Source of the DNA: JAGOMX01 sp041738135
Lineage (GTDB): Bacteria > Pseudomonadota > Alphaproteobacteria > JAGOMX01
Assembly: GCA_041738135.1 (NCBI GenBank)
Contig: JBGSQK010000018.1
Coordinates: 1-64,000, forward strand
Reading direction: 5' to 3'
Length of the DNA stretch: 64,000 nt
Part shown: positions 16,786 through 26,674 of the stretch, piece after piece
How the letters are laid out: each line of letters opens with the position of its first letter
Numbering within the stretch: position 1 is the first letter of the stretch
Translations under genes and position numbers: made by a program
Notes under the pieces: generated by a model
Told to the model about the DNA's origin: nothing
The model's input: only the letters and a program-made list of their open reading frames with translations
Databases searched by the model: none

Positions 16786-17193
16786 TTATTGCTGCGGGAC
16801 TGTATTTTCTTTAGCCGCAGCCCCTATGGCTGCGCCTCCATTTGCCCCAAAGAATTTTGTTTTAGCTGTTATGCCTTCCTTAGCTTTTTTTGCTGCAGTT
16901 TCTTCGTACTTTTTATTCAGCATCTCTCGAAGTTCATTGCAACTATTTTTGCAAGCAGTCTTTAACGTGTCTTTACATTCAACCAAAGCGGCATTTCGTG
17001 CATTTACGGTTTCAGTATCCTTATAGAGCTCAGGAAACTGAGTTTCGCAAGCCTGTGTAATTTTGACTTCCTCATCAGGAGTATCACAGTTGGTCAGACA
17101 TTGAGTGACGACTGAGTCGGATTGTGCCGCAACCTCATAACTAATAATGACAGTGGCAGTCAAAACTAAAAGATGTTGAAAGTATTTGCTCAT
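16786..17193 (-). CDS. Secreted cysteine-containing protein of unknown function
   Basis: This 135-residue protein is not assigned to a family. An N-terminal signal peptide ends around VAAQ. The mature part has six cysteines (QCLTNC, ACETQF, ECKDTL, ACKNSC), probably forming disulfides in the periplasm. A charged helical stretch (REMLNKKYEETAAKKAKEG) and a Gly/Ala-rich tail follow. A normal start and the signal peptide support a real gene. Its neighbours give no functional hint. Similar small Cys-rich secreted proteins occur elsewhere in the window (45.9 kb). Confidence 0.7.
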   Translation of the reverse strand: MSKYFQHLLVLTATVIISYEVAAQSDSVVTQCLTNCDTPDEEVKITQACETQFPELYKDTETVNARNAALVECKDTLKTACKNSCNELREMLNKKYEETAAKKAKEGITAKTKFFGANGGAAIGAAAKENTVPQQ

Positions 17194-17305
17194 TTTTCTT
17201 CCCTAACTAACCCCTTCTGGGGAGTAATCTACAGTTGTAAATAAATTTTACTTATTAAAGGTTACCAATGAATTAAGAATCTAGATTTATATGAACCCGC
17301 GTTTG

Positions 17306-17572
17306 TTATGTTCTTACCAATAATTCTTTCTGCAATTTTGAGAGTTTTTTGATTCTAATCTCAGCACGCAGAGCATCTTGTTTACAATCAAATTTGGCAT
17401 TATAGACAAGCTCCATTGGCTGTTTACCCCTAAGGTATTTGGCGCACTTAGGTCCTTGTTCTTGATGCTCGCAAAATCGTCTGATCAAGTCCAGGGTAAT
17501 ACCCGTATAGAGGGATCCATCATTACAACGGATCATATAAAGATACCATGTTTGAGGGGCTGAGTTAGTCAT
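17306..17572 (-). CDS. GIY-YIG domain protein (YhbQ/UPF0213-type)
   Basis: This 88-residue stand-alone GIY-YIG nuclease domain has WYLYMIRCNDGSLYTGIT as the YhbQ-type form of the GIY...YIG core, and RRFCEHQ with the catalytic Arg region. CAKYLRGKQPMELVY and the C-terminal ALRAEIRIKKLSKLQKELL are characteristic of the UPF0213 family. In E. coli, YhbQ-type proteins are linked to DNA damage and nucleic-acid cleavage, but the role remains unsettled. The gene is monocistronic, lying between a secreted unknown and alaS. Confidence 0.9.
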   Translation of the reverse strand: MTNSAPQTWYLYMIRCNDGSLYTGITLDLIRRFCEHQEQGPKCAKYLRGKQPMELVYNAKFDCKQDALRAEIRIKKLSKLQKELLVRT

Positions 17573-17607
17573 GGATATACACTAACATTCCTGCTGTGAA
17601 AATTGGT

Positions 17608-20280
17608 CTACTTTTGTAACTCAGATATAGCTGCCGTCACCAATTTCTCAGCCTCATCGATATTATCAGGAAGTACCCCACCGGCTTGAGCCATGTCAGG
17701 TCTGCCACCACCACCTTTACCGCCCAGGGCTTCGGCAGCTATTTTTACCAGATCAACGGCGTTGATTAGGCTCGATTTATCTTGAGTCACGCTGATCACT
17801 ACCGAGACTTTACCATCTATGACGGATGTTAGCATAATGACACCGGAGCCAATCTGCTTTTTAAGTTGATCTGCAATGGGTTTAAGATCGTTGGCTGGAA
17901 CGTCCTCTAGTGCGCGATGCAAGAACTTAACACCACCGAATTCCTGAACAGAAAGCTCTTCCGATCCTTTTGCGCCAGAGGCCATTTTTTGTTGAAGCGT
18001 TTTGATATCTTTTTCAAGCTTCTTTTTGTCCTGAATTAGGGTATCGATTTTCTCAGCCAGATGCTCAGGAGAACTTTTTAAGAGCTCTGCGCCGGTGGTT
18101 AGTTGTTGTTCTCTGGTTTGTATATACTCAATAGCTGCATGGCCTGTAAGTGCTTCTATACGGCGAATGCCTGAAGCAATACCAGTATCGGACAAGATCT
18201 TAAACAATCCGATGTCACCTGTCCGTGTTACATGGGTGCCGCCACAAAGCTCTAGAGAATATTCTTTTTCCGGATTGAGGGCTTTTTCAAAAGGTCCTCC
18301 CATGGATACGACGCGAACTTCGCCTTCGTATTTCTCACCAAAAAGAGCCATGGCGCCCGTTTGCTGCGCTATCTCCGACGTCATCAGACGTGTACGAACA
18401 TCTGTATTAAGTCTTACTCGTGCATTGACTTCATCTTCGATGCTTTTAATCTGCTCTGAGGTCAACGGCGAGTTGTGACTATAGTCAAAACGCAAACGAT
18501 CGGGAGCCACAAGCGAACCTTTTTGCACAATATGTGTGCCCACTTGATGCCGCAAAGTCGCATGCAATAGGTGCGTGGCAGAGTGATTGGCGCGCAACTG
18601 ATTGCGTCTAGCTTCGTCAGCTTGCATATTAACGGTATCACCCAATGATAGTGTGCCGTCAATAACCTCACCCACATGGACAATCAAGTTTTTAACCTTG
18701 TGCAGGGTATCAGATACCGAGAAAGTCATTTTATCGGTAGATAAAAGCCCCGTGTCACCCATTTGTCCGCCCGATTCGGCATAGAATGGAGTTTGATTGG
18801 TAAGGATGGCCACTTTTTCGCCCTTAGAGGCTGATTGAACGGCTTTACCGTCCTTTACTATGGCGAGGATGCTTCCTTCCGCATGTGTGCTGGAATAGCC
18901 CAAGAATTCGGTGGAGCCATGAAGGTCCATGAGTTCAAACCAAACTGTCTCTTGCTTGGAGTCACCGGAGCCTGACCATGATGCTCTAGCGTCAGCTTTT
19001 TGTTTATCCATAGCTTTTTGGAAACCTGCTGTGTCAACAGTACGTCCTTCAGCTTTGAGCACATCTTCTGTCAGATCCAGTGGAAAACCGAAAGTGTCGT
19101 AGAGTTTGAAGGCTATTTCGCCTGGCAAGGATTGGCTATCGGCAAGCTTTGCGGTTTCATCATTTAGTAACCTTAAGCCCCTGTCCAAGGTTTGCTTGAA
19201 TCGGGTTTCTTCTATGTCGAGGACTTCTGTTAGAAGTGATTCTTGTTGAGCAAGCTCAGGAAATGCCGCACCCATTTCTTTAACCAGGGCTGGGACCAGC
19301 TTATACATTAAGGGAGTTTCACATCCCAGAATATGTGCATGCCGCATGCCGCGGCGCATGATACGCCTTAACACATAGCCGCGCCCCTCGTTGGAAGGCA
19401 TAACGCCATCAGCTATGAGGAAACAGGACGAGCGCATGTGATCGGCAATAACCCGGTGCGAAACAATTTCTTCAGGCGTACGTGCTTCCCGGCCGATGGC
19501 GTTTTGTGATGCATGAATTAGGTTGCGGAACAGATCAATGTCATAATTATTGTGAACCCCTTGCATCACAGCAGCCACGCGTTCAAGCCCACTGCCCGTA
19601 TCAATGGAGGGCTTGGGCAATGCAATCATCTTGGCGCCGGCTTCCGGGATTTCATACTGCATGAAAACCAGGTTCCACAACTCCACAAAACGATCACCGT
19701 CTTCATCGGGGCTGCCTGGAGGACCTCCTGGAATGTGACTGCCGTGGTCATAAAATATTTCGGAGCAAGGGCCGCAAGGGCCAGTCTCGCCCATGGACCA
19801 GAAATTGTCTGTGGTGGCTATGCGGATAATTCGATCGTCGGAAATGCCGGCAATTTTACGCCATAAGCCCGCGGCCTCTTCATCTTCTGAATAAACGGTA
19901 ACCAATAGCTTTTCTTTAGGAATCATAAATTCTTTGGTAAAAAGCGTCCACGCCAGTTCAATGGCCACATCCTTAAAATAGTCGCCAAAAGAAAAATTGC
20001 CGAGCATTTCAAAGAACGTATGGTGCCGGGCCGTATGACCCACATTTTCCAGGTCATTGTGCTTGCCACCAGCGCGCACACATTTCTGGCTAGAGGCGGC
20101 TTTTTTATAATCGCGCGTTTCAAGACCCGTAAAGACGTTCTTGAATTGAACCATACCTGCGGCTGTGAACATGAGCGTGGGGTCATTTTGAGGGACCAAT
20201 GAAGACGAAGGCACGACCTTATGGTCGTGCCTTGCAAAATAGTCTAGGAAATGTGTTCTTAATTCTGACGTGGTTTCCAT
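17608..20280 (-). CDS. alaS: Alanine-tRNA ligase
   Basis: AlaRS charges tRNA-Ala and edits mischarged Ser/Gly. The 890-residue length is normal. The class II catalytic core contains LMFTAAGMVQFKNVFTG and HHTFFEMLGNFSFGDYFK. The editing domain has the zinc/substrate motifs HSATHLLHATLR and the C-terminal ELCGGTHV. The C-Ala domain ends with GGKGGGGRPDMAQAGG. It lies only 11 bp downstream of recA on the same strand, so the two are probably co-transcribed, as in many Alphaproteobacteria. Confidence 0.98.
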   Translation of the reverse strand: METTSELRTHFLDYFARHDHKVVPSSSLVPQNDPTLMFTAAGMVQFKNVFTGLETRDYKKAASSQKCVRAGGKHNDLENVGHTARHHTFFEMLGNFSFGDYFKDVAIELAWTLFTKEFMIPKEKLLVTVYSEDEEAAGLWRKIAGISDDRIIRIATTDNFWSMGETGPCGPCSEIFYDHGSHIPGGPPGSPDEDGDRFVELWNLVFMQYEIPEAGAKMIALPKPSIDTGSGLERVAAVMQGVHNNYDIDLFRNLIHASQNAIGREARTPEEIVSHRVIADHMRSSCFLIADGVMPSNEGRGYVLRRIMRRGMRHAHILGCETPLMYKLVPALVKEMGAAFPELAQQESLLTEVLDIEETRFKQTLDRGLRLLNDETAKLADSQSLPGEIAFKLYDTFGFPLDLTEDVLKAEGRTVDTAGFQKAMDKQKADARASWSGSGDSKQETVWFELMDLHGSTEFLGYSSTHAEGSILAIVKDGKAVQSASKGEKVAILTNQTPFYAESGGQMGDTGLLSTDKMTFSVSDTLHKVKNLIVHVGEVIDGTLSLGDTVNMQADEARRNQLRANHSATHLLHATLRHQVGTHIVQKGSLVAPDRLRFDYSHNSPLTSEQIKSIEDEVNARVRLNTDVRTRLMTSEIAQQTGAMALFGEKYEGEVRVVSMGGPFEKALNPEKEYSLELCGGTHVTRTGDIGLFKILSDTGIASGIRRIEALTGHAAIEYIQTREQQLTTGAELLKSSPEHLAEKIDTLIQDKKKLEKDIKTLQQKMASGAKGSEELSVQEFGGVKFLHRALEDVPANDLKPIADQLKKQIGSGVIMLTSVIDGKVSVVISVTQDKSSLINAVDLVKIAAEALGGKGGGGRPDMAQAGGVLPDNIDEAEKLVTAAISELQK

Positions 20281-20291
20281 TCAAGCTTACC

Positions 20292-21332
20292 TTATGCAGC
20301 AACATCCTCGCTCGGAGATTCCACATCATCGCCAATCATCATGTCACGTGCGACATTGCTAGATTGAGAACGAATTGCTGCTTCAATTTCATCAGCAATT
20401 GCAGGATTTTCCTTCAAGAATGTTCGGGTGTTTTCTTTACCCTGACCAATCCTTTGATTGCCATAAGAATACCAAGAACCAGCCTTTTCAACAACACCTG
20501 CTTTTACGCCCAGATCAATAATTTCACCGGTCTTGGAAATGCCTTCGCCGTACATAATGTCGAACTCAACAACCTTGAATGGAGGGGCCATTTTGTTCTT
20601 AACCACTTTGACGCGCGTTTGGTTACCGACGATTTCTTCACGATCTTTCAGCGCACCAATGCGGCGGATGTCCAGACGAATGGAGGCATAAAACTTCAAT
20701 GCATTACCGCCTGTGGTTGTTTCAGGGTTACCAAACATAACGCCAATCTTCTGGCGAATCTGGTTAATGAAAACAACCGTACATTTTGTTTTGGAAATGG
20801 ATCCGGTTAGTTTGCGCAAAGCCTGACTCATCAGGCGTGCTTGCAAACCCATGTGCGAGTCGCCCATGTCGCCTTCCAGCTCAGCCTTTGGCACAAGCGC
20901 AGCTACGCTGTCGATCACCAGAATATCAACACCACCGGAGCGAACCAAAGTATCTGCGATTTCAAGAGCTTGTTCACCTGTATCCGGTTGAGCAATGATG
21001 AGCTCATCAATGTTAACACCCAATTTACGTGCATAGATAGGATCAAGCGCGTGTTCAGCGTCAACGAAAGCGGCAACTCCGCCGGCTTTTTGTGCTTCGG
21101 CAATCATGTGAAGCGTCAGGGTTGTTTTACCAGAACTTTCAGGACCATAAACTTCTATGATACGACCCTTTGGCACACCGCCAATACCCAAAGCGATATC
21201 CAAACTGATGGATCCTGTTGAAATGGTATCTTCTTCAACGATTTCCCTTTGGCCCAGTTTCATTACCGAACCTTTACCAAACGAGCGTTCGATTTGACTT
21301 AATGCGGCTTCTAAAGCTTTTTGTTTATCCAT
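20292..21332 (-). CDS. recA: Recombinase RecA
   Basis: RecA forms filaments on single-stranded DNA, drives homologous recombination and triggers SOS repressor cleavage. At 346 residues, Walker A GPESSGKTT is near 65-73, VDAEHALDP and VIDSVAALVPKAELEGDMGDSHMGLQARLMSQALRK-type sequences form the core, and FINQIRQKIGVMFGNPETTTGG forms loop L2. The C-terminal acidic tail is present. I could not see an obvious alphaproteobacterial SOS box (GAACN7GAAC) in the 100 bp upstream. Confidence 0.98.
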   Translation of the reverse strand: MDKQKALEAALSQIERSFGKGSVMKLGQREIVEEDTISTGSISLDIALGIGGVPKGRIIEVYGPESSGKTTLTLHMIAEAQKAGGVAAFVDAEHALDPIYARKLGVNIDELIIAQPDTGEQALEIADTLVRSGGVDILVIDSVAALVPKAELEGDMGDSHMGLQARLMSQALRKLTGSISKTKCTVVFINQIRQKIGVMFGNPETTTGGNALKFYASIRLDIRRIGALKDREEIVGNQTRVKVVKNKMAPPFKVVEFDIMYGEGISKTGEIIDLGVKAGVVEKAGSWYSYGNQRIGQGKENTRTFLKENPAIADEIEAAIRSQSSNVARDMMIGDDVESPSEDVAA

Positions 21333-21431
21333 TTAAATCCCCTAATTTAGACTCATAGATTGTTATTTCACACTGCGTAATGTAATGCAATGGATTGATT
21401 AAAAAAGAATAAAACTTCCCTATCAATGCCT

Positions 21432-22625
21432 TTAGTCTTTCACAGCCTTTTTAGCCGGCAATTTTTTTTCAGAAGACTGCTTTTTAACCGGTGTAATCTT
21501 TGCTTCCTTGGCTGCAACCTTAGGCTTCTTTTCAGCCTTTTTCACTTTCGTCACAGGCTTTGTTTTTTTCTTAGGCAAATTAGATGATACTTCTTTTTCA
21601 GGTATTTTCATCTCTTCAGGCTTGGTTTCAGGTTCGTCATAATTTACGGGATGAATATCTTTTATGGCGATATGTTCATCGGGCTCAGCGATAGGCAAAG
21701 GCTGAATGATAACGTGCGAATCCTTAGAAATAGCATCAACGGACGAGGAAATCTCCGGCTGTGGATTTGTTTGCGCAGCCGCACCCGTGTTTTCAGCCAC
21801 CAGATTCGATGCAAAAGAATGTCCTGTCATAACGCTGGCCGCTTTTTGTTCAGGCGTAAGGTGTTGCGAGCTTGCCAGTTTATGCAGGAATGCCAGATTG
21901 GTTCGCACCTGACTTTGGTCTAGATCCTGCGAGAAGTATTTGACAGCTTGATCCAAGTCACCCGATAGACCATAAGCGATAGCTAAGTTTTGTCTGTCTC
22001 TTGAAGTTGAATCACCTCCTTCAACAACAGGTGTTAGTACATTGATGGCTTCCTGAGTCTTATTGGAGAGAGCCAAAGATAAACCCAAATTTGACTTTAA
22101 CATGTTATTAGCTGGTGTAAGTGCGAGGGCGGTATTGTACCATTTCTGCGCTTCATTATGTTGCCCCATCAAATCATAACAAACGCCCATACCATTCATG
22201 GCAGCGACGTCCTTAGGGTCACCCTCATAAGCCTTTTGGTACGCATCCACACATTTCTTTGGTTTGAAACTAGCCGTATGAATACTACCCAACTCTTTAT
22301 ACCACTGGGTATTCTTCATATCGATGGGAACGCCATTAAGCGTTTGTATGGCGGCATCAAAACGGCCTGTTTTTCTTAGGCAGTAACTGAGTCCTATGTA
22401 GGCGCTCGTCATGGTGGGGTCTAATTGTATGGCTTGGTCGTAGGACTTTATCGCCATCTCATAGTTTCCGGCATTACGCATGGATTCTGCGATGCGTAAC
22501 ATGGCGTTAGGATTATGAGCAGCGCTCAGCTTATCGCTGTCAGCGTATGCTTCTGCCATATCTTCTTTATGAGAAGAACAAGCTGATAATAAAGCCGGTA
22601 TCAATAAAAGAATTGTTTTTTTCAT
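21432..22625 (-). CDS. TPR lipoprotein, TadD-like pilus assembly protein
   Basis: This 397-residue lipoprotein has the lipobox LLSAC about 15 residues in. At least five tetratricopeptide repeats follow (about 45-260), for example YEMAIKSYDQAIQLDPTMTSAYIGLSYCLRKTGRFDAAI. It is divergent from cpaA-cpaB-cpaC-cpaD, and TadD, a pilotin-like TPR lipoprotein, is a standard Tad component, so this role is likely. The last 70 residues are a Lys/Pro/Ala-rich tail resembling histone H1, unusual for TadD. The ATG at 22625, preceded by GGGAGG, gives the correct signal peptide. Confidence 0.8.
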   Translation of the reverse strand: MKKTILLLIPALLSACSSHKEDMAEAYADSDKLSAAHNPNAMLRIAESMRNAGNYEMAIKSYDQAIQLDPTMTSAYIGLSYCLRKTGRFDAAIQTLNGVPIDMKNTQWYKELGSIHTASFKPKKCVDAYQKAYEGDPKDVAAMNGMGVCYDLMGQHNEAQKWYNTALALTPANNMLKSNLGLSLALSNKTQEAINVLTPVVEGGDSTSRDRQNLAIAYGLSGDLDQAVKYFSQDLDQSQVRTNLAFLHKLASSQHLTPEQKAASVMTGHSFASNLVAENTGAAAQTNPQPEISSSVDAISKDSHVIIQPLPIAEPDEHIAIKDIHPVNYDEPETKPEEMKIPEKEVSSNLPKKKTKPVTKVKKAEKKPKVAAKEAKITPVKKQSSEKKLPAKKAVKD

Positions 22626-22754
22626 GATGTTAGTCCTCCCTGTAAGGTTATTTTCTGAATTTAGACCATAATTAAAGAATGAACGCAAGCGAATCTATTG
22701 CTTGTAAGGATGCTTAGGGGTGAGTTAGAGTTATTGTAAAATGGATAGAACCAA

Positions 22755-23264
22755 ATGCTACTTATGGAAATCTTTTTAATACCCCTTTGCTTATATGCAG
22801 CCATCAATGACTTTCTTTTTTATAGGATACCAAATTGGTTGGTACTCTTAATAATTGGTGGTTACCTATTGAAATCAATCGTATTTATACTTATGGGGTC
22901 TCCCGTCAGCATCCTGATAGAGCCTAGTATAGGATTTGCCCTGGTTTTGATTTTTGGATTCGTACTATTCTCATTTCGTGTATTAGGTGCAGGGGATGCA
23001 AAATTAATGGCCGCTTGTTCCTTGTGGATGTCAGAAATAAATACCTTTCAATTCATAGCTTTAGTAACTATATCGGGAGGAGTGCTTGCTTTAATATATC
23101 TATTTCATAAAAACCCACTTGCATTTATTAGAGAATTGATGTTATCTAAAATTGTAGTTAAATTTGGGTTAACTACGGGAAATATAGTAAACAAAAAAAA
23201 TATGGTGCCCTATGCAGTTGCTATTTTTGCAGGTGTGGTATGGGTGGCTTTAATAAATGGATGA
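22755..23264 (+). CDS. cpaA: Type IV prepilin peptidase (CpaA/TadV)
   Basis: This is a 169-residue integral membrane aspartyl protease of the A24 family that would cleave Flp-type prepilins. The first catalytic Asp is in AAINDFLFYRIPNW and the second in the hallmark GAGDAKL. The short length without an N-methylation domain fits the TadV/CpaA type. It begins the cpaA-cpaB-cpaC-cpaD series and overlaps cpaB by 25 bp. No flp/pilA substrate gene is found in the window. Confidence 0.9.
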   Translation: MLLMEIFLIPLCLYAAINDFLFYRIPNWLVLLIIGGYLLKSIVFILMGSPVSILIEPSIGFALVLIFGFVLFSFRVLGAGDAKLMAACSLWMSEINTFQFIALVTISGGVLALIYLFHKNPLAFIRELMLSKIVVKFGLTTGNIVNKKNMVPYAVAIFAGVVWVALING

Positions 23265-24034
23265 AGCAAATGAAAGCTCGCGATCTCTTTATAATTACGT
23301 TGGCACTGGTGGTGTCTGTTGCTGTCGCTGTCGGTACTAGGTACATACTACGTGGCGGATCAGAAACAACTGCTAATGTGACTAAAATTATGGTTGCATC
23401 CAGTGATCTTAATGTTGGAACGCGTTTAGACAAAAGCAGCTTTCGTTGGCAAGAATGGCCTACTTCTACTTTACAGGCTTCATACATTACCGAGAATAAT
23501 AAACAATTGGCGGAAGAAATGGTGGGCTCAATGATAAAGCAGCACGTCACATCCGGCGAGCCTATTTTAAAAGCAAATGTGGCAGGTGATAAGGGCTATC
23601 TTTCGGCTATGATAGGAGACAATCAAAGAGCCTTTACAATCCCGCTCGATAATCGATCAAATGTGAGCGGAAAGGTTCTTCCTGAGGACTATGTGGATGT
23701 TATCGTCGCAAGTAAAGATAAAAGTTCTCAAGGGTACATAGCCAACACAGTTGTTCGCAAAGTTAAAGTTCTTGAAATAAATGGAAATCTCGATCCTAAC
23801 GAAGCAGAAGATACAGCAAAGCCTAAGGCTCAGAGCATAACTTTGCAAGTTTCGCCAAAGCAAGCTGAATTGTTAGCTGCGGCACTGCGGGAGGGAAGTC
23901 CAGTCATCAGTCTTCACAGTATGACTTCTGATGAGAATGGTGCTCCTGAACAGGAAGAAAAAGAAAAGCCAGTAGAAGATGTTATTACAATGGTTCGTGG
24001 TAGTGATGTACAAAAAGTTCAAATGAAAAATTAA
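23240..24034 (+). CDS. cpaB: Flp pilus assembly protein CpaB/RcpC
   Basis: CpaB/RcpC is a periplasmic protein of the Tad machine associated with the secretin. The 264-residue protein has one N-terminal transmembrane helix (LFIITLALVVSVAVAVGTRYIL), then the SAF/beta-clip domain (VASSDLNVGTRLDKSSFRWQEWP, GEPILKANV) and the RcpC region (AFTIPLDNRSNVSGKVLPEDYVDVIVA, ITLQVSPKQAELLAAALREGSPVISL). The exact start is uncertain because in-frame ATGs also occur at 23261 and 23270; the 23240 start overlaps cpaA. Confidence 0.92.
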   Translation: MGGFNKWMKQMKARDLFIITLALVVSVAVAVGTRYILRGGSETTANVTKIMVASSDLNVGTRLDKSSFRWQEWPTSTLQASYITENNKQLAEEMVGSMIKQHVTSGEPILKANVAGDKGYLSAMIGDNQRAFTIPLDNRSNVSGKVLPEDYVDVIVASKDKSSQGYIANTVVRKVKVLEINGNLDPNEAEDTAKPKAQSITLQVSPKQAELLAAALREGSPVISLHSMTSDENGAPEQEEKEKPVEDVITMVRGSDVQKVQMKN

Positions 24035-24062
24035 TAAAAACAGAAAGCTAATTGGGGGCAAT

Positions 24063-25967
24063 ATGGTGAGCTATTCAGCCGCAAGAAAGATGAAATCCTT
24101 CAAAATGAAGGTGGGCTTGTTATCCTTAGGGATGATCTTAGGTCTTACGTATGATGCATTTACGCAAGCGGATACGTCTACCACTGGAGAGAAAGCAGTT
24201 GTAACGCCAGCGCCGGTTGCAGGAGCAACAGCGTCAACGTCGACAACGACAACAGCGCCCACGGCGACAACAGCGCCAGCGGCGACATCAACAACGACCA
24301 CCACTACAGTGCCAGCAGCAACTGTTGCCACAAAAGCACCTACAGCAGCAGCCTCTCCGGCAGCAGCTAAATCTGCGCCCCCCGAAAGCGCAGATAAGAA
24401 ATCAGGGGCGCCGGCTAAGACTGCGAGTTCTGATGTGCCATCTAAATTTGTTAAACGTCATCTAACAATTGAGAGGCATACCGCTGAACTTGTTAAATTA
24501 GATAAGGGTATTACAGAAATATTCGTTTCTAATCCTGACGTGGCAGATGTATCTATTAACAGTCCTGGCGTTGCTTATGTATATGGTAAGAAGCCAGGCA
24601 TTACATCAATTTATGCGAACAGCAAAGACGGAAAAAATACGCTGAACTTGGATGTGCAGGTTACATACAACGTTGGTTCATTGAAGAATGCGATCAATAA
24701 ATCATATCCTAATGAAGATATAACTGTAGTGTCTACACCTACCGGTATTATTCTGGAAGGTGCCGTAACAGGTACCAGAGTCTCCAAGGATATCGTAAAT
24801 ATGGCGACCAGGTATCTTGGTGAGAATGACACTGTTGTAAACAACATGGAAATTTCTTCACCAACCCAAGTTTATATTCAAGTTAAGGTTGCCGAAGTGA
24901 ACCGGACGGTTTTAAAGCAGCTCGATATAAGCTTGGGTGTGAAGGCAAAGGTTGGAACAGTTACTTTTGGACTTCTAACGGGAGCACGTGATACGTTAAA
25001 TAACTTCGCTCCTGCAGTTGCTGGTGGTTTAGATCGTATTGGAAACTTTGGCAGAGCAGCAGGCCCACCACCATTGAACACATTTGGTATAAGAGGTGTG
25101 GATGGCAGCCATTTTAGTATCATTGGCTTGCTAGACGCTTTAAACCAAGAAGGATTGGCGACGGTTCTTGCTGAACCAAACCTGATGGCTCTTTCTGGTG
25201 AAACAGCTAAAGTTCTGCTTGGTGGTGAGTTTCCTTTTCCTGTTCCACAACAGCAGAACGTTACCATTGAGTTCAAACAGTTTGGTATCAGCCTAGACTT
25301 TACGCCTACTATTTTATCTGGGAATCAGATTAATCTGCGGGTAAGACCAGAAGTCAGTGAGCTAGATTTTGTACAATCACTTAGAACATCGCTACCTAAT
25401 GGCGAGTCAGCTGTGGTTCCATCTCTTAAAGTAAGAAGAGCTGAAACTTCAGTTGAAATGGGAAGTGGCGAAAGTATGGCCATTGCTGGTTTGCTAGCAA
25501 GAACCACACAGGCCACTATTAACGATTTCCCTGGTCTAGCTGATATCCCAGTTTTGGGTGCTTTATTCCGCTCCACTAAATTCCAACGGAATGAAACAGA
25601 ACTGGTTATTATCGTAACACCATTCTTGGTAAGCCCTGTTAAAAAACGTGATTTGGCATCACCTCTTGACGATTTGCGTCCAGCAACTCATTTGGGCATG
25701 ATCCTAGGGCAACGTTTGAATCGAGTTATCACCAAGCCTAGAGAATGTCAGCAATTTGTAATGACCCAAAATATAGCTGCAACTGGTGACATGGGTTCAG
25801 CAAATGCGACTGTATTTGAGCAGCCTCTAGCCAGCAGTGGAGAGTCGCTAATACCTACAAACGACCAAGCAAGCAGTGCAGATAATATGACTTCTAATAG
25901 ACCTGAAGATTTGGGTCAAAATTTAGAAGCCAATCTTGTCGGCGATGCTGGTTTCTACACAGAATAA
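24063..25967 (+). CDS. cpaC: Tad-type secretin CpaC/RcpA
   Basis: CpaC forms the outer-membrane channel of the Tad pilus. It has 634 residues. A signal-like segment is followed by an unusual Thr/Ala/Pro low-complexity stretch (about 38-115), then the N-terminal BON-like domain (LVKLDKGITEIFVSNPDVADVSI) and the secretin domain (LAEPNLMALSGETAKVLLGGEFPFPVP, GLADIPVLGALFRSTKFQRNETELVIIVTPFLV). The degenerate ACN/GCN tract encoding the linker could vary in length. The last 80 residues are not typical secretin and may be a pilotin- or CpaD-interacting tail. Confidence 0.94.
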   Translation: MVSYSAARKMKSFKMKVGLLSLGMILGLTYDAFTQADTSTTGEKAVVTPAPVAGATASTSTTTTAPTATTAPAATSTTTTTTVPAATVATKAPTAAASPAAAKSAPPESADKKSGAPAKTASSDVPSKFVKRHLTIERHTAELVKLDKGITEIFVSNPDVADVSINSPGVAYVYGKKPGITSIYANSKDGKNTLNLDVQVTYNVGSLKNAINKSYPNEDITVVSTPTGIILEGAVTGTRVSKDIVNMATRYLGENDTVVNNMEISSPTQVYIQVKVAEVNRTVLKQLDISLGVKAKVGTVTFGLLTGARDTLNNFAPAVAGGLDRIGNFGRAAGPPPLNTFGIRGVDGSHFSIIGLLDALNQEGLATVLAEPNLMALSGETAKVLLGGEFPFPVPQQQNVTIEFKQFGISLDFTPTILSGNQINLRVRPEVSELDFVQSLRTSLPNGESAVVPSLKVRRAETSVEMGSGESMAIAGLLARTTQATINDFPGLADIPVLGALFRSTKFQRNETELVIIVTPFLVSPVKKRDLASPLDDLRPATHLGMILGQRLNRVITKPRECQQFVMTQNIAATGDMGSANATVFEQPLASSGESLIPTNDQASSADNMTSNRPEDLGQNLEANLVGDAGFYTE

Positions 25968-25977
25968 GGGGATGATC

Positions 25978-26658
25978 ATGAAAACATTAAAACAACTATC
26001 CATAATTCTTGCGATTCCCGTAGTTCTAGCGGGATGTAACGGGCTTGAAAGCGATTTTAGGACCAACCAAGCCCGTCCTTGGATGCCTTGGTTTCCCAAA
26101 GCTGAAACAAGTACTCAGCAGGAAGATTTTCACTACAAGGATGGTCAGATTCATTTGACTAGGTCTCAAGGTGATCAATTGACTCGTTTGGTGCGGTCAA
26201 CTGATGGTGGCGCTACAATTACCGCAAGGATCATGACCCATGATGTGGCTTCACATAATCGCAAAAGCCCATTAAAAGACCGAGTCGAATGCCTTATAAA
26301 GCGTCTGCGACATAATGGTGTTCCGCTTCAATCGATTGCGGTGGTATCTCAAGATTCACCCACAGCTGGTGCGGGTCATACCCTTACCGTCGCTGTTGAT
26401 CAGACGAAGTTGATCCCCATCGTGTGTGACGGTTGGAACTATAACGTGGGACGTAATGTCTGGCCCGAAGGAGAGCCAGATTTTGGTTGTTCAAATGCAT
26501 ATAACCTATCAAGAATGATCGATAATCCACGTGACATCGTAGAAGGTCGTGAGCTTGCCGAAAGTGATGCTGCTCGTGCCGATCTATATACACAGTTCTA
26601 TCGTGAAGGTAAACTAGTACCACTCCTAAAGGGTGAAAAGATAATCGGCGGTAAATAA
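25978..26658 (+). CDS. cpaD: Pilus assembly lipoprotein CpaD
   Basis: This 226-residue lipoprotein has the lipobox VVLAGC, and contains the CpaD-family core CDGWNYNVGRNVWPEGEPDFGCSNAYNLSRMIDNPRDIVEGRELAESDAARAD-type sequence, in which the FGCSNAYNLxxMIDNPRDLxxGR motif is diagnostic. It works with the secretin at the outer membrane. The ATG at 25978 follows AAGGGG and lies 10 bp after cpaC. A strong terminator follows, so the transcript ends without cpaE, cpaF, tadB or tadC. Confidence 0.92.
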   Translation: MKTLKQLSIILAIPVVLAGCNGLESDFRTNQARPWMPWFPKAETSTQQEDFHYKDGQIHLTRSQGDQLTRLVRSTDGGATITARIMTHDVASHNRKSPLKDRVECLIKRLRHNGVPLQSIAVVSQDSPTAGAGHTLTVAVDQTKLIPIVCDGWNYNVGRNVWPEGEPDFGCSNAYNLSRMIDNPRDIVEGRELAESDAARADLYTQFYREGKLVPLLKGEKIIGGK

Positions 26659-26674
26659 GTCGACTTATAAAACA

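Noticed and set aside
20199..20810. 203-codon plus-strand open frame over recA
   Set aside because: It is the antisense shadow of recA, has no ribosome-binding site or family features, and recA is unambiguous.
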